DNA from: Eledone cirrhosa
Lineage: Eukaryota; Mollusca; Cephalopoda; Octopoda; Eledonidae
Direction of reading: 5' to 3'
Assembly (NCBI GenBank): GCA_964016885.1
Contig: OZ024743.1
Coordinates: forward strand, 190,823,892 to 190,887,891
DNA: 64,000 nucleotides
Shown: in pieces, positions 47,712-60,279 of the stretch
Position numbering within the stretch: position 1 is the first letter of the stretch
Layout: each line of letters starts with the position of its first letter
Notes under the pieces: generated by a model
Databases searched by the model: none
Seen by the model: the letters and a program-made list of their open reading frames with translations, nothing else
Told to the model about the DNA's origin: nothing
Program-made: the position numbers and the translations under genes

Positions 47712-50031
47712 TTAAGTTATTTTATAGTGAGAGAATTTAGCTTTTAGTTTGTGGTTGCAGTATAAAGATTGTTCAATTCTATCGTTAAGTAGTTTGTTTT
47801 GGGATTTTAATATGTAAAAGAGTTCAAGGTTACATAACCTGCAATACTTCAATCCACTCCGATATGCACTTGCGCTGGAAAGTATATCCCATTTTAAGGT
47901 GAACTGTTGGTTGTGTTCACGGAGTTGCCAGGTCTTGTTGGCGAGCGTGGTCACAAAACGGTGATTAGGATGTTTGATTGAGAATCGATGACGGTACCAA
48001 CGAGATTTAAACGAGGTGGTGGTAGATCCGATATAATACCATTTCTGGTCGTTCGATTCAACCGTGCATTGGTAAACCATATTGGACTTTAGGCATTCAT
48101 TCTTCAATGGACATCTTTCAGGTAGATGGCAGTTACATTCTTTGTTGTGGGTAGCGGGTATACCATGGATAGGTTGTGATAGCGGTACAGGTGGATTGTG
48201 TAATACCCGTCTCCCATTTAGTGGTTGGGAGGCAGATATTACGTTCTGCCCATCTGTTACTAAAATGTTTTGTTTTGTAGAGTTGTTTAATTGCCTTAAG
48301 TTAAGTTTTTTTATGTATGCTTCAAGGTTTGGTGCCGTGGAGTATGATAGTCTAATAGTTTTAGAGTTCAGAATTTTGCTGTATTTATAGGAACTAGGGA
48401 AATGTTTGTTGATTAACTTAAAGAATGAAAGAGATAGTTTTGTACTAATCGAGGCATTACAAATAGGATTGTACCAGATATACTTTCTACAACGTGATTT
48501 ATTTGGTGGAGATTTTCTATTATTAGTGTGTCTGGTAGTACTGTGTGTGTGCGCTTGTATTTTAGTCCCCCGATTACGTATTCCTTGATTTCGTGTAGAG
48601 CTATGTGTGTTATGGAAATTCCTATCAATGTATTCTATTGTATCCCGGTGGTCGGCATTCCTTAATGCATTATTGTAGTATTCAGCGTGTTCACTAAAAA
48701 TATCAGAGTTAGACGATAGGCGAGAGATTCTAAGAGAAATACTCCGGGGAACTGATTTGATCATGGAGAGTGGGTGGTTAGAGTTAAAGTTAATATACGT
48801 AAGGTTCTCATTCATCTTGTGGAATGGTCGTATCTGTCCGGTATTTAAATTAAGAGTTACGTCCGGAAAGTTTACTACTTTAAGATTGTATTCGTATGTT
48901 ATTTTTAGACCCAGTTCACTAAAAGATTTTCTAATATTTTTCCGTAGCCTTTCAAGATTTTGGTTATTTAAGTTATTAACTAATAAGAACTCGTCATCTC
49001 TGTATATCCCACCCTGTAGATTACTAAATTTACTATGTAATATGTGGGCTATGTAAATTCCCACGAGATCCGTGACCTCCGCTGAGTCGTTGGAACCCAT
49101 GGTAATGTTGAAGTTTGTGGGTCTGTCCTTACGTTCCCAGTAGCAGTTATCAAACTTAATAATGGTTTTTCTAGCCTCGAGAATAATATTAATTTCGTCC
49201 TCCGTTAGGTCGGAATTGACCTTAGCAAACGATAGGGCCTTACGTAAAGTGCTTGGTGAGATGGAAGAGTAGTATTCGTCTATGTCAAATTGTATAAACT
49301 TAGATTTATTCTTATTCTTAACCTTATTAAACCAGCGAATTGCTTCGCTAGTGTTGCCCCATAATTTAATTTCAATTTTCTTTTTCACTTGCGTTATTAC
49401 TCTGTCAAGTATATGTTTGCTAATTTTTCCTATGTCTGATTTAGAAGGGCATATAAGTCTAATCTTAGGGTTAGAGTAAAAATTTACCTTATGGTCCTTC
49501 AGGTTGAAGGTGGGGGTAGCGGGTATAATCGGCTCGGTTCTATCGTCTATCTTGAGATTCTTCACCACTTTATATGCCTTGTTGTTAATATTTGCTAGCG
49601 TAGTTTCATTTGTTTTTCTATATTTTTTGTGTAGTTCGTTGGGTATGAAGTTATTGTACGTATCGATATCCATGGCATACACGTTAGAGGTCTTGTCAGC
49701 TTTCACAACAATTCCATTGGTATTTTGCAATCTTCGGAGTAGTGCTTTCATGTTGTTCTGCAGCTCATTATTTCTATGTTTATTGAACTTAATGTTCATG
49801 GTCGTTTTCATTAAATCTTGTTCGAAAGCATCGAGATGAGGGTTTGTGGGTGGGTTTTTACATGATTTAAAACCATATGATTCAGACGAGTGACTGGAGC
49901 GTCCTTTATCGAAATGGAAAGCTTTCCATCGTACACGCTGAATGAAGTCGTTGAATCATACTAAGAATATATTCCCTTTTGTTAGGTATAGGTATGTTTT
50001 TAAGTGACATACCTATATGATGCCTTTCCAT
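47712..50031 (-). CDS. PLE polyprotein: RT plus GIY-YIG endonuclease (one frameshift near N-terminus)
   Basis: The open frame from the ATG at 49811 to 47712 gives 699 residues. Order: KADKTSNVYAMD (about 37-48), NLKDHK...PKIRLICPSKS (103-124, motif 2), FIQFDIDEYYSSISP (172-186, motif A), ITMGSNDSAEVTDLVG (236-251, motif B), YRDDEF (270-275, motif C), SLRISRLSSN, a variable basic linker, CNCHLPERCPLKNECL (559-574), YYIGSTTTSFKSRWYRH (592-608, GIY-YIG) and a Cys-containing tail. Upstream in the same frame, sequence back to about 49955 still encodes VRWKAFHFDKGRSS. The true N-terminus (MSLKNIPIPNKREYILSMI, from 50010, with another ATG at 50031) is one base out of frame, so one extra base near 49952-49956 is the only clear lesion. 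Natural length about 770 residues. It would nick target DNA and reverse-transcribe element RNA. Confidence 0.93.
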
Positions 50032-50079
50032 ATTAATGCCGTGTGTCGGTGTGGTTGCTCAACTGTGTAGGAGGCCATT

Positions 50080-50591
50080 ATTAAGTATAGGATTATCCAA
50101 GATGTAGTAATTGTTAATTACTACACTGGATATGGTTGACGTACGGTGAGAGGTTACTCTACGAGTTATGGAAGAATTGTTGAAGAAACTTAGTTCCTGA
50201 TCCTTCTGTATTCCGGAGTGTATATAAAGAATGAATAATAACAGGTAGACATCATAAAAAGGTAATTTATTCCGTGTGCTTACAAATGTTTCCACGGTGG
50301 TACTACAGCCTAGTTATGCTATGTGCAAATTTACAAGTATTTGCAGAACTCAAATATCCAATGCTGTGACCACTGTATCCTCAGAGCAGAATGGTAAAAT
50401 GTACAATGTAAATACCCTTAAGTGGGGTTGTTGGGGAAGATAGAGTAGAAAAGGAAGAGAGAGAGAGAGCAAGATATGCAGGGGTTGGAGAAGTAGGAGA
50501 GAGTGGTTTGTAGATATCTTAATCAAAATGTTATGGTAGAGGTTTTATTATACTGGTTACTTTTGGAGAGATGCGTTGATAGTTAAGGTCG
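50080..50591 (-). repeat. PLE 5' pseudo-LTR (upstream tandem copy)
   Basis: Copy of 46917-47447. The join between its 3' end and the internal element is at about 50079/50080 (gccatta|ttaagtatagg). Confidence 0.92.
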
Positions 50592-50750
50592 TTTCGACGA
50601 CTATTTCTGGTCCAGAAATAGCCGTCGAAACGGTTTGAGCTCTGCCGTCGAGGTCTTCAACATTTTCCTATTACCCACTATAGTACATTAAGTATTGAGT
50701 ACTCTGGTGTGTTATGGTCCATCTGGTTCCTTACCACGCTTCTTTCGTTA
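50591..50750 (-). mobile_element. Hairpin-ended interspersed repeat (copy 4, inverted)
   Basis: Begins gtttcgacgactatttctgg / ccagaaatagccgtcgaaac (perfect hairpin), then ctctgccgtcgaggtctt, and later gtattgagtactctggtg and ggttccttaccacgcttctt. This is the inverse order of 11241-11440. It joins the PLE repeat at 50591 and a TA tract at 50756. Confidence 0.75.
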
Positions 50751-50755
50751 TGTAT

Positions 50756-52055
<1,300 letters not shown>

Positions 52056-52405
52056 CGACCAGTGTGTCGTGCTGTTTTAGCCATATGATGACGCCATCCC
52101 ACTGGCTAGACGGGCAGGCCGTAAGTCTAAAGTCTGTCTTAAGCCAGGAGGCTGATTTGGCCGGTGCTTATCCCGATTTCATGGCGTGAAGTGACTGAGA
52201 GTACAAGACTACCCCCTGGACAGGACGCCAGTCCATCGCAGGGTTAAACCTCCACCTATTGCTGGTACTTATTTTCAGATGAGTAAACTGGAGCAACGTG
52301 AAATAAAGTGTCTTGCTCAAGGAAACAACACATCACCCGGTCCGAGAATTGAACTCACAACCTTTCGATTGCAAGCCTACTGCTCTAACCACTAAGCCAT
52401 GCGCC
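52056..52405 (-). mobile_element. tRNA-derived SINE with conserved central segment
   Basis: A second SINE family. On the minus strand the head is catggcttagtggttagagc (A-box) and ggttgtgagttcaattctcg (B-box). A central part follows, containing ttgagcaagacactttattt and gttgctccagtttactcatc. That central string resembles the conserved central domains of V-/CORE-type animal SINEs. The rest runs to about 52056. It ends at a TA tract of about 300 bases on the head side. Confidence 0.83.
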
Positions 52406-52715
<310 letters not shown>

Positions 52716-52754
52716 TTGCGAGGTTTTTTTATATCAAATCGTGTGTCGAAACAG

Positions 52755-53065
52755 ATATTGTTATATTTGGGGAGGGTCATATTTGCGTAATATTGCCAGA
52801 ATTAATAACAGAACACACTCACTGTTTGGTTGGTTTTCGCTTCTCGCTGTCTTTTATATATATATATCTGCGATCTAACTTACTCGGTCCTCAATGTTGC
52901 CATTGACTGACCGGCGGTCAATGGCAACATTGAGGACCGAGTAAGTTAGATCGCAGATATATATATATAAAAGACAGCGAGAAGTGAAAACCAACCAAAC
53001 AGTGAGTGTGTTCTGTTATTAATTCTGGCAATATTACGCAAATATGACCCTCCCCAAATATAACA

Positions 53066-53069
<4 letters not shown>
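52755..53069. repeat. Perfect-looking palindrome of two inverted PLE 3' ends
   Basis: Arms 52755-52907 and 52917-53069 (153 bases each) around a 9-base centre. The outer sequence atattgttatatttggggag with gggtcat is the 3' end of the PLE family at 3.6 kb and 24.1 kb. TA tracts lie on both sides. There is also a small TA run inside each arm. By eye the arms differ at very few positions. Confidence 0.95.
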
Positions 53070-53100
<31 letters not shown>

Positions 53101-53101
53101 T

Positions 53102-53162
<61 letters not shown>
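53066..53162. repeat. TA microsatellite
   Basis: A TA tract of nearly 100 bases beginning at the right end of the palindrome. Confidence 0.95.
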
Positions 53163-53165
<3 letters not shown>

Positions 53166-53259
53166 GAGAAGTTACTGTAGTCTCACCCGGGTGAGCACTC
53201 GATGTTTAGGTTCACGTCAGTATCAGGGTGTAGAGATAGACAGAGTGTAATATAATAAT

Positions 53260-53408
53260 TGTTTCTACTTTTGGCACAAGGCCACCAATTATCTCAGTGA
53301 ATTACTGGTACTTTATTTTATCGACCCCGTAAGGATGAAAGGCAAAGTTAACCTCGGTGGTATTTGAGCTCAGACCGCAAAGGGCTGCACCTCTATGCTA
53401 CAAAGCAT
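53260..53408 (-). mobile_element. 5'-truncated tRNA-derived SINE with 16-bp target-site duplication
   Basis: Runs from the tail (tgtttctacttttggcacaa) to a break at caaagcat inside the head. It is flanked by agtgtaatataataat at 53244-53259 and 53409-53424. The perfect duplication with a missing head shows truncation at insertion, as LINE-type reverse transcription often gives. Confidence 0.93.
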
Positions 53409-53425
53409 AGTGTAATATAATAATA

Positions 53426-53584
53426 CAAGGACGAATGGTTACTCCTTCATTACGTTTATTGGTTGGTGGCGCGAGTTTTGCTACTGATCAGCTCCAGTTT
53501 AGATCTGTATCGATCAATGCAGATCGAACCTTGAGCTGGCTTCACCAACCCATAAACGCAATAAAGGAGTAACCATTCGTCCTT
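53426..53584. repeat. Small hairpin element between two opposed SINEs
   Basis: Arms of about 40 bases (aaggacgaatggttactcct at 53426 and its inverse ending at about 53583) enclose an inner inverted pair (agctcc...cagatctg-like: gatcagctccagtttagatc with gatcgaaccttgagctg). MITE-like, noncoding. Confidence 0.78.
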
Positions 53585-53587
53585 TGG

Positions 53588-53762
53588 TAGTATCGGTAGA
53601 GGGTCGGACATCATGTTTTCCAGTGTAGTTACGTCCCTTTACGGTTTGAGTTCAATTCCCGCCGAGGTTAACTTTGCCTTTCATCCTCACGGGGTCGATA
53701 AAATAAAGTACCAGTAATGTACTGGGTTATTGTTGGCTTTGTGCCAAAAGTAGAAACAATTA
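53588..53762 (+). mobile_element. tRNA-derived SINE, plus orientation
   Basis: Head gtagtatcggtagagggtcg, B-box gagttcaattccc, conserved middle tcctcacggggtcgataaaa, tail tttgtgccaaaagtagaaac. It is opposed to the SINE at 53260, so the two could pair in a transcript. TA follows directly. Confidence 0.91.
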
Positions 53763-54106
53763 TATGTATATATATATATATATACACACACACATATATA
53801 TATATATATAGAGAGAGAGAGAGGGAGAGAGAGAGAGATATAAAGCATCAAAGGTAAACCCACTACCATAATTTTATATAAGTTTAACAGTTAAATAACT
53901 AATTCACGTAATATGAAAATAACAATGCATCAAAGACGAATACACTACCATAGAGTATATTATTTTAAGACGTTAAAAAAAATCATATAGAAGTTTTAAC
54001 GTTAATTTCTGTTTACTTTTCATGTTCCTTCATTGAAAATAAGAACATCGGAAGGAGTGGTAATGATTATTTTTGAAAGTAAAGTGAAAGAGAGCAAACA
54101 AAAATA
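53763..54106. other. TA/CA/GA tract then gene-free stretch
   Basis: TA, CA and gagaga runs to 53840, then unrecognised AT-rich sequence. Confidence 0.5.
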
Positions 54107-54380
54107 AAAGAAAAGAGTGTGGTTAAATGTCAAACACAAAAGAAATACCGCCCAAAACATTAAAACTCTTATTACTTCTATTAAGCATGAAACTAATTCT
54201 GTTATGTTAATGTGTTATTCTTTGGTGGTGTTTTAGTTCATTTTTTTTTTTTTTAGTAAATCTATGAAGTGGACACCCTGAATACGTTTGCATCTTTATA
54301 TTGTAAATTCACGGATTACCACGGATACTTACCTGGATTTTAAAGCAGAATAGCGAATGTTTAACACACACACAGGCACA

Positions 54381-54450
<70 letters not shown>

Positions 54451-54744
54451 TATATATATAGAGAGAGAGAGATGTGGCTGTGTGTGTGTTAAACATTCGC
54501 TATTCTGCTTTAAAATCCAGGTAAGTATCCGTGGTAATCCGTGAATTTACAATATAAAGATGCAAACGTATTCAGGGTGTCCACTTCATAGATTTACTAA
54601 AAAAAAAAAAAAAATGAACTAAAACACCACCAAAGAATAACACATTAACATAACAGAATTAGTTTCATGCTTAATAGAAGTAATAAGAGTTTTAATGTTT
54701 TGGGCGGTATTTCTTTTGTGTTTGACATTTAACCACACTCTTTT

Positions 54745-54748
<4 letters not shown>
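54107..54748. repeat. Palindrome of about 640 bp centred on a TA tract
   Basis: Left arm 54107-54400 and right arm about 54460-54748 are inverse copies (aaagaaaagagtgtggttaa outer; gaatagcgaatgtttaacac inner). They enclose a centre of ct, TA and ga runs. Another TA tract (54749-54790) lies outside the right arm. No coding capacity or known TIRs. Confidence 0.93.
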
Positions 54749-54793
<45 letters not shown>

Positions 54794-55998
54794 GGAGGTG
54801 AGTTTTATTGTAGTACAATAAAGCAATGCAGATATCGGATAAGAAGCACTCTACAGTTTGTAGGACTGGAGTATACATAATACAAGATCAAAAGATGGTT
54901 AAAGGAGTTCCATGTATTTTATTATGCGCATTTCAAAAACAAACATCATCATGCAATAATATTTGTGTTTTCATCAGATAAAACAGGAGAACATGATATG
55001 AAGGCTAAAAAACACTTGTGGATAGTGCAGTTTTAAATCAACATATGAAAAGTGGTTTTAGATTGATGTGTGATATTGGGAAAAATATTTTATTTAGAGG
55101 GGGGGGTGGAAAGGATGAAAAAAAGAAGGAGATGAGAGTGAAGGTGGAGAGGGAGGAGTATAGTGAGGAAGGATGAGATAGGAGGAGAGATGGGTGATAG
55201 AGAGAGAGATAGTTTTTATAACTGAGAAAGATATATTGTTTTACATAGAGAGGTTGAAAACCGTTGGAAGATAATGTATAAATTAAAAGAATTTGAAAAT
55301 TATCGAAGAGAAATATATGTGTGAAGAAAAAGAAGGCGTTAATATGTATTAAGAATAATGAGTTAGATGATAGGGAGAAAAGAATAATGAATTGAGGATG
55401 AATATTCTAACGTAAAAAAAAATGTATGTTTTCGAAGGATTTTTACAAGGTGATATAGAGTAAGAATGTGTTGTATTATGTAATAATTGATTCTATGTTA
55501 GGCAAGAGTGAGAAAAGGTACAGATTAGGGGTTTGATATTAGAAGAGAAGAAAAGGAAGTGATAAATATGGGTGATGTAGAAAGAGTAAACAAGTATTAT
55601 AGAATTTGAAAATTAACGAAGAGAAAAATAATGTAAAGTTAAGGTTTGTATATTGAAGGATTTGAGAAAAATAATGTAAAGTTAAGGTTTGTATATTGAA
55701 GGATTTGATAATATGTGCGAAGAAAAAGAAAATGTTAATATGTATTGAGAATAATGTGTTAGATGATAGGGAGAAAGGAATAATGAATTGAGGATGAATA
55801 ATCTAGCGTAAAAAAAAATGTATATGTTTACGAAGGATTTTTACAAGGTGATATAGAGTAAGAGTAATGAGTAAACAAGTATTATAGAATGTATAATAAC
55901 CTTTGAAATAAGGTAGAAAGATGGGTATATGTTTAAAAGAAGTGTATATATATATGTGCCCTTGAGAAAAAGATTCTAAATTGATAAAGAATTGAATA

Positions 55999-56450
55999 TT
56001 AGCTGTATACTTTGTGAAATGTTTTATGGAATGTATGCAAGCAGATAGAAAACAAGTCAGTGCGTCTATTTATTATAGAATCTAGATTAGAGATAATGGT
56101 AAATTTTTCATTTAGACCGAGATTGCAGATTTTAGATAGAGAATTGTTCAAGTATGTAGACGCAGAAGAAACCTTCTTCCAAAAGATGCTATATTTAATG
56201 TTTTTGTCTTTCAAGGACCATATGAGTTCTGAGAGAGCCGTGTTGGTTCTTTTAAGTTTGTATTTAAAAGACGAATGATGGTTATAAAGACGAGCTTTAA
56301 AAGAGGTGGAAGTGGAGCCAAAATAGGTGAAGGAATTGGTGTCAGTTATAACTTTACATTCGTAAATTAAGTTTTATCATGACAATGATTATTGAGACTA
56401 CATTTATTTTTAATAGGGCAATTGCAATTGCAATTAGAGAGATTATTAAT
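55999..56450 (-). pseudogene. PLE Cys linker and GIY-YIG remnant
   Basis: Continues the PLE downstream of 56517: CNCNCPIKNKCSLNNHC (about 56385-56430), then after a frameshift near 56380 a GIY-YIG core YECKV...TYFGSTSTSFKARLYNH (56280-56365; Phe replaces the usual Ile of YIG). The tail ends at the stop at 55999. Confidence 0.82.
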
Positions 56451-56516
56451 GAGTGACCTAGTGTTATCTATAGAAGGAATTGGATTGGAGAAGTTGTTTG
56501 CGATAGAAATAATAGT

Positions 56517-57428
56517 TTATTGATTTAGAATGGGATTATGAACATTTAGCGAAATTGTGTTTGACGTTGTATTTGGGTTTGTAGAAATTAGCCTAGCAAT
56601 GACGTCGGGAGTACTATTATTATGAAATTCAGTGTTGGAAGGAAGAGATTTAGTATTTAGTATTTTATTGTTGTGTTTAGAGATAATGTTGGAAATGTTG
56701 GAGGATGTAGAATAAGAAAATTTTATGGTGTGTTTGTTAAATATTTTACTATAGATATGTGAGGGAGGGAAGCATCTATTTAAGGCACTAAAGAATAATT
56801 TAGGAATATTGTTATTAATAGAGATGGAGAAAGGAGCATTATACCAGATTATGTTTTTGTATCTAGGTCTTTTATTAAAGTTATTGGAATGATCATGATT
56901 AATTATTCTACTGCAATTTCTTCTAGAATTTGTTTCTTTACTATATTTGATTTTATCAGGATAGCCGGCTTTAGAAAGCGCGTTATTATAGTAATTGGCG
57001 TTAGCATCAAAAATGTTTTTATTAGAAGATAGGTTAGATATTCTTTTTCCAATATTACTAACTATAGCATTCTTGATATTAGTAGGATGGTTAGATTTAA
57101 AGTTAACATACTTTAGGTTCTCTTTGTTTTTATGGTAAGGGTAATATAGGCCAGTGTCAAGATTAAGAGATACATCCAAGAAATTAGCTAGTTTGATACT
57201 GTTATCAAATTCAATCTTTAGGTTATGTTGGTTAAAGAGATTACGTATATTGTTCTTAATAATATTAAGGTTAACTATATTGCAATTTAAGATAGTAAAG
57301 AGTCCATCGTCACGATAAATTCCACCATGAAGTTGAGGGTTTTTCCGACTCAAAGAGTTCAAAATAGAGAAACCAATTAAATCAGTCAATTGGGATGAAT
57401 CGGATGCACATATTATCAAATCCTTCAA
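56517..57428 (-). pseudogene. PLE reverse transcriptase C-terminal half (motifs B, C and linker)
   Basis: A 303-codon open frame starting at the inverted-repeat junction. It reads ASDSSQLTDLIGFSILNSL (motif B), GGIYRDDGLFTIL (motif C, YRDD), LANFLDVSLNLDTGLYYPYH, NIGKRISNLSSNKNIF, then a long Asn/Ser-rich basic linker. Same order as 47.7-50.0 kb, but clearly diverged and more AT-rich. The RT N-terminal half, including motif A, is absent, so it is inactive. Confidence 0.9.
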
Positions 57429-58331
57429 TATACAAACCTTAACTTTACATTATTTTTCTCTTCGTTAATTTTCAAATTCTATAATACTTGTTTACTCTTT
57501 CTACATCACCCATATTTATCACTTCCTTTTCTTCTCTTCTAATATCTAATATCTAACCCCTAATCTGTACCTTTTCTCACTCTTGCCTAACATAGAATCA
57601 ATTATTACATAATACAACACATTCTTACTCTATATCACCTTGTAAAAATCCTTCGTAAACATATACATTTTTTTTGACGTTAGAATATTCATCCTAAATT
57701 CATTATTCTTTTCTCCCTATCATCTAACTCATTATTCTTTTCTCCCTATCATCTAACTCATTATTCTCAATACATATTAACTCCTTCTTTTTCTTCGCAC
57801 ATATATTTCTCTTTGTTAATTTTTAAATTCTTTTAATTTATACATTATCTTCCAACGGTTTTCAACCTCTCTATGTAAAACAATATATCTTTCTCAGTTA
57901 TAAAAACTATCTCTCTCTCTCTATCACCCATCTCTCCTCCTATCTCATCCTTCCTCACTATACTCCTCCCTCTCCACCTTCACTCTCATCTCCTTCTTTT
58001 TTTCATCCTTTCCACCACCCCTCTAAATAAAATATTTTTCCCAATATCACACATCAATCTAAAACTACTTCTCATATGTTGATTTAAAACTGAACTATCC
58101 ACAAGTGTTTTTTAACCTTCATATCATGTCCTCCTGTTTTATCTGATGAAAACACAAATATTATTGCATGATGATATTTGTTTTTGAAATGCGCATAATA
58201 AAATACATGGAACTCCTTTAACGATCTTTTGTTCTTATATATTATGTATACTCCAGTCGTACAAACTGTAGAGTGCTTCTTATCCGATATCTGCATTTCT
58301 TTATTGTGCTACAATAAAACTCACCTCCTAC

Positions 58332-58484
<153 letters not shown>

Positions 58485-60279
58485 CCAGATTTACCCGGCG
58501 TTGCTCGGGGTTTGAAATTATGCTAAGAATATACAGCTAGGAAGTAAAAGAAGAACATTATTTTTCCCAAACCTGTCAAAATAAGCAGACGTCTTCAATA
58601 ATTAATGCAAACGAATATTTAGTGCAATCTTTGTACACACAAAACTATGCTGATAATGAAGGAAAACACTGAACAGGATGTAGTTATACAAATGATTACA
58701 GACAATACACGTTACAAATCTGTAAAAAAACAGGCAGTTTTGCTAAAGTACAAAATGTTGTAATGAAAGCAGAGTTGTATACAAACAAAAAAATAATGAG
58801 AGTAGAATAAGAGAAAATCTATTCTTTCAGAGCATCCTTTGCTGTGTATGGTTAAATTTTAAACTTATAATCCAAAATATCCTGCATATTCATTGTTATG
58901 TTTTGTAATGAGTAAGGTGAAGTGAAGGCAGAGCTGTAATAATTTTTTCCTAAAGCACTTCAGGATAGACAATATTCTTTGTTTTTCTTTTCGGAACAAA
59001 CGCAAAGAGATTAACTCGACTGACAACTCGTGAGCAGACGTTTTGCACCGAAAGGGGTCATTTGAAAAGCAATGTTGTACTGTCGGATATGCTTCAGAAA
59101 ATCACGTGATTGTGAATGCTTACCTGTTAGAAGCATCTGGAGAGGTTGCGGTGGTTCCCTATGGGTGGACAAATTAACCTTACCTTTGGAGCAGCACATT
59201 CCAGCTGATTCCCCCCACACACACACACTTTTTAGCTTTACAATGTTGCTAAGTATATGACATGGCATATATTTGAATATCAGGATGGATTTGATAGTTT
59301 ACATTAGGGTCATAATTAACTGCCTTAAGGTACCATCGTGAGCGTACTGCCTTTGAAATACCTCGCGATTAAGTTCTACGTTGAGCGTTACCCTCCATCC
59401 GAATAGCTCGACTTGCAACATTAGCTGAAGCATTACGCGCACGGCGTCTTTCATATTTTTGTACTGTCTCTGCAGATCTTGCTGCAGCAGTATCTGTAGC
59501 ATCCATAGCAAGGCGTGTTTCACGTTACTCTGTAGTCTCTGCAGCTCGGGCTGCAGCAGTTGCTTTAGCATTATTGGTTCGCCGCACTAACCGACGCTCA
59601 GCGGCGGACAAAGATGTTGCAATAACTGTATTCACTGCATTTAGTGATTGTCTATTTTCGGTTATCGGCTGAGTGTCATTTACACTCATTGTTTTCTTCG
59701 ACCGATAGCCAATATGTGCATACTTTCTTTTACGGGGCTTATGAAAGTTTTAAAAATGTAAAAGTTGTAGGTCCCAATGGTTTGAATGGAAAGTCCCATA
59801 ACGATTGTTCTAAAAATAAACAAACCATCATCAAAATCTCGTCAATTCGAGAGTGCTGCGAGATTAGGCCCTTAACGCGAACATTAACACTTAATATAGT
59901 GAAACAAGTTAAACAACAAGTGTTCTTTAACTTTGAAAGTGCAACAAAGAATAAACAAGAAACAAAGGATAATATTAGTAATTTATCTTCAAATATCTTC
60001 AAATGAATGTGATGTTTATATTTCTGAATAGTTGGTTGTGTCCCTTTTTTATAAGGATTGTCAATAAAGTTTGTTATCTCCCTTACATCAATTTTTCTAC
60101 CGATAATTTTGATACCGATTTTTTTATTGCTGAACGTGGGTCGATTTGAAAAATGTGTGTGATGTGACAATCTTAGCGATCTGTGCAACGAGCACAGAAA
60201 ATTTGGTCAAATTCAGTTGGTAATTGTAAAAGCCTTAAGTATGCAAAGTTGTACACAGACACACACACATCCTCGCTTT

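Larger units (their letters stand above)
46917..50591 (-). mobile_element. Nearly intact PLE with pseudo-LTR direct repeats
   Basis: Direct repeats 46917-47447 and 50080-50591 (offset 3163) flank a single long minus-strand gene. This is the tandem or pseudo-LTR organisation known for PLEs: a 5'-truncated upstream copy followed by a full copy. The repeats are almost identical, with single-base changes and a small agag indel near 47300 / 50460, so the insertion is young. The upstream repeat is cut off at 50591 by a hairpin-ended repeat. The downstream end abuts a TA tract. Confidence 0.92.
54791..58331 (-). mobile_element. PLE fragment enclosed in a 0.93-kb inverted repeat
   Basis: The left arm (54791-55718) and right arm (57406-58331) are inverse copies. 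Between them lies a minus-strand PLE C-terminal half (55999-57428). The left arm is downstream of the PLE gene and is therefore its 3' UTR. The right arm is an inverted second copy of that UTR, joined to the RT at 57406-57428 through the shared string atttgataatatgtgc. Partial tandem duplications occur at 55627-55715 (about 45-base unit) and 55719-55890 (repeating 55324-55480). TA tracts flank the whole structure. Confidence 0.88.

Noticed and set aside
46917..50591. LTR retrotransposon or endogenous retrovirus because of the direct repeats
   Set aside because: The gene encodes a PLE-type RT followed by GIY-YIG, with no gag, protease, integrase or RNase H. The repeats are PLE pseudo-LTRs.
52335..52405. 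Functional tRNA gene
   Set aside because: The cloverleaf is degenerate and continues directly into a SINE body.
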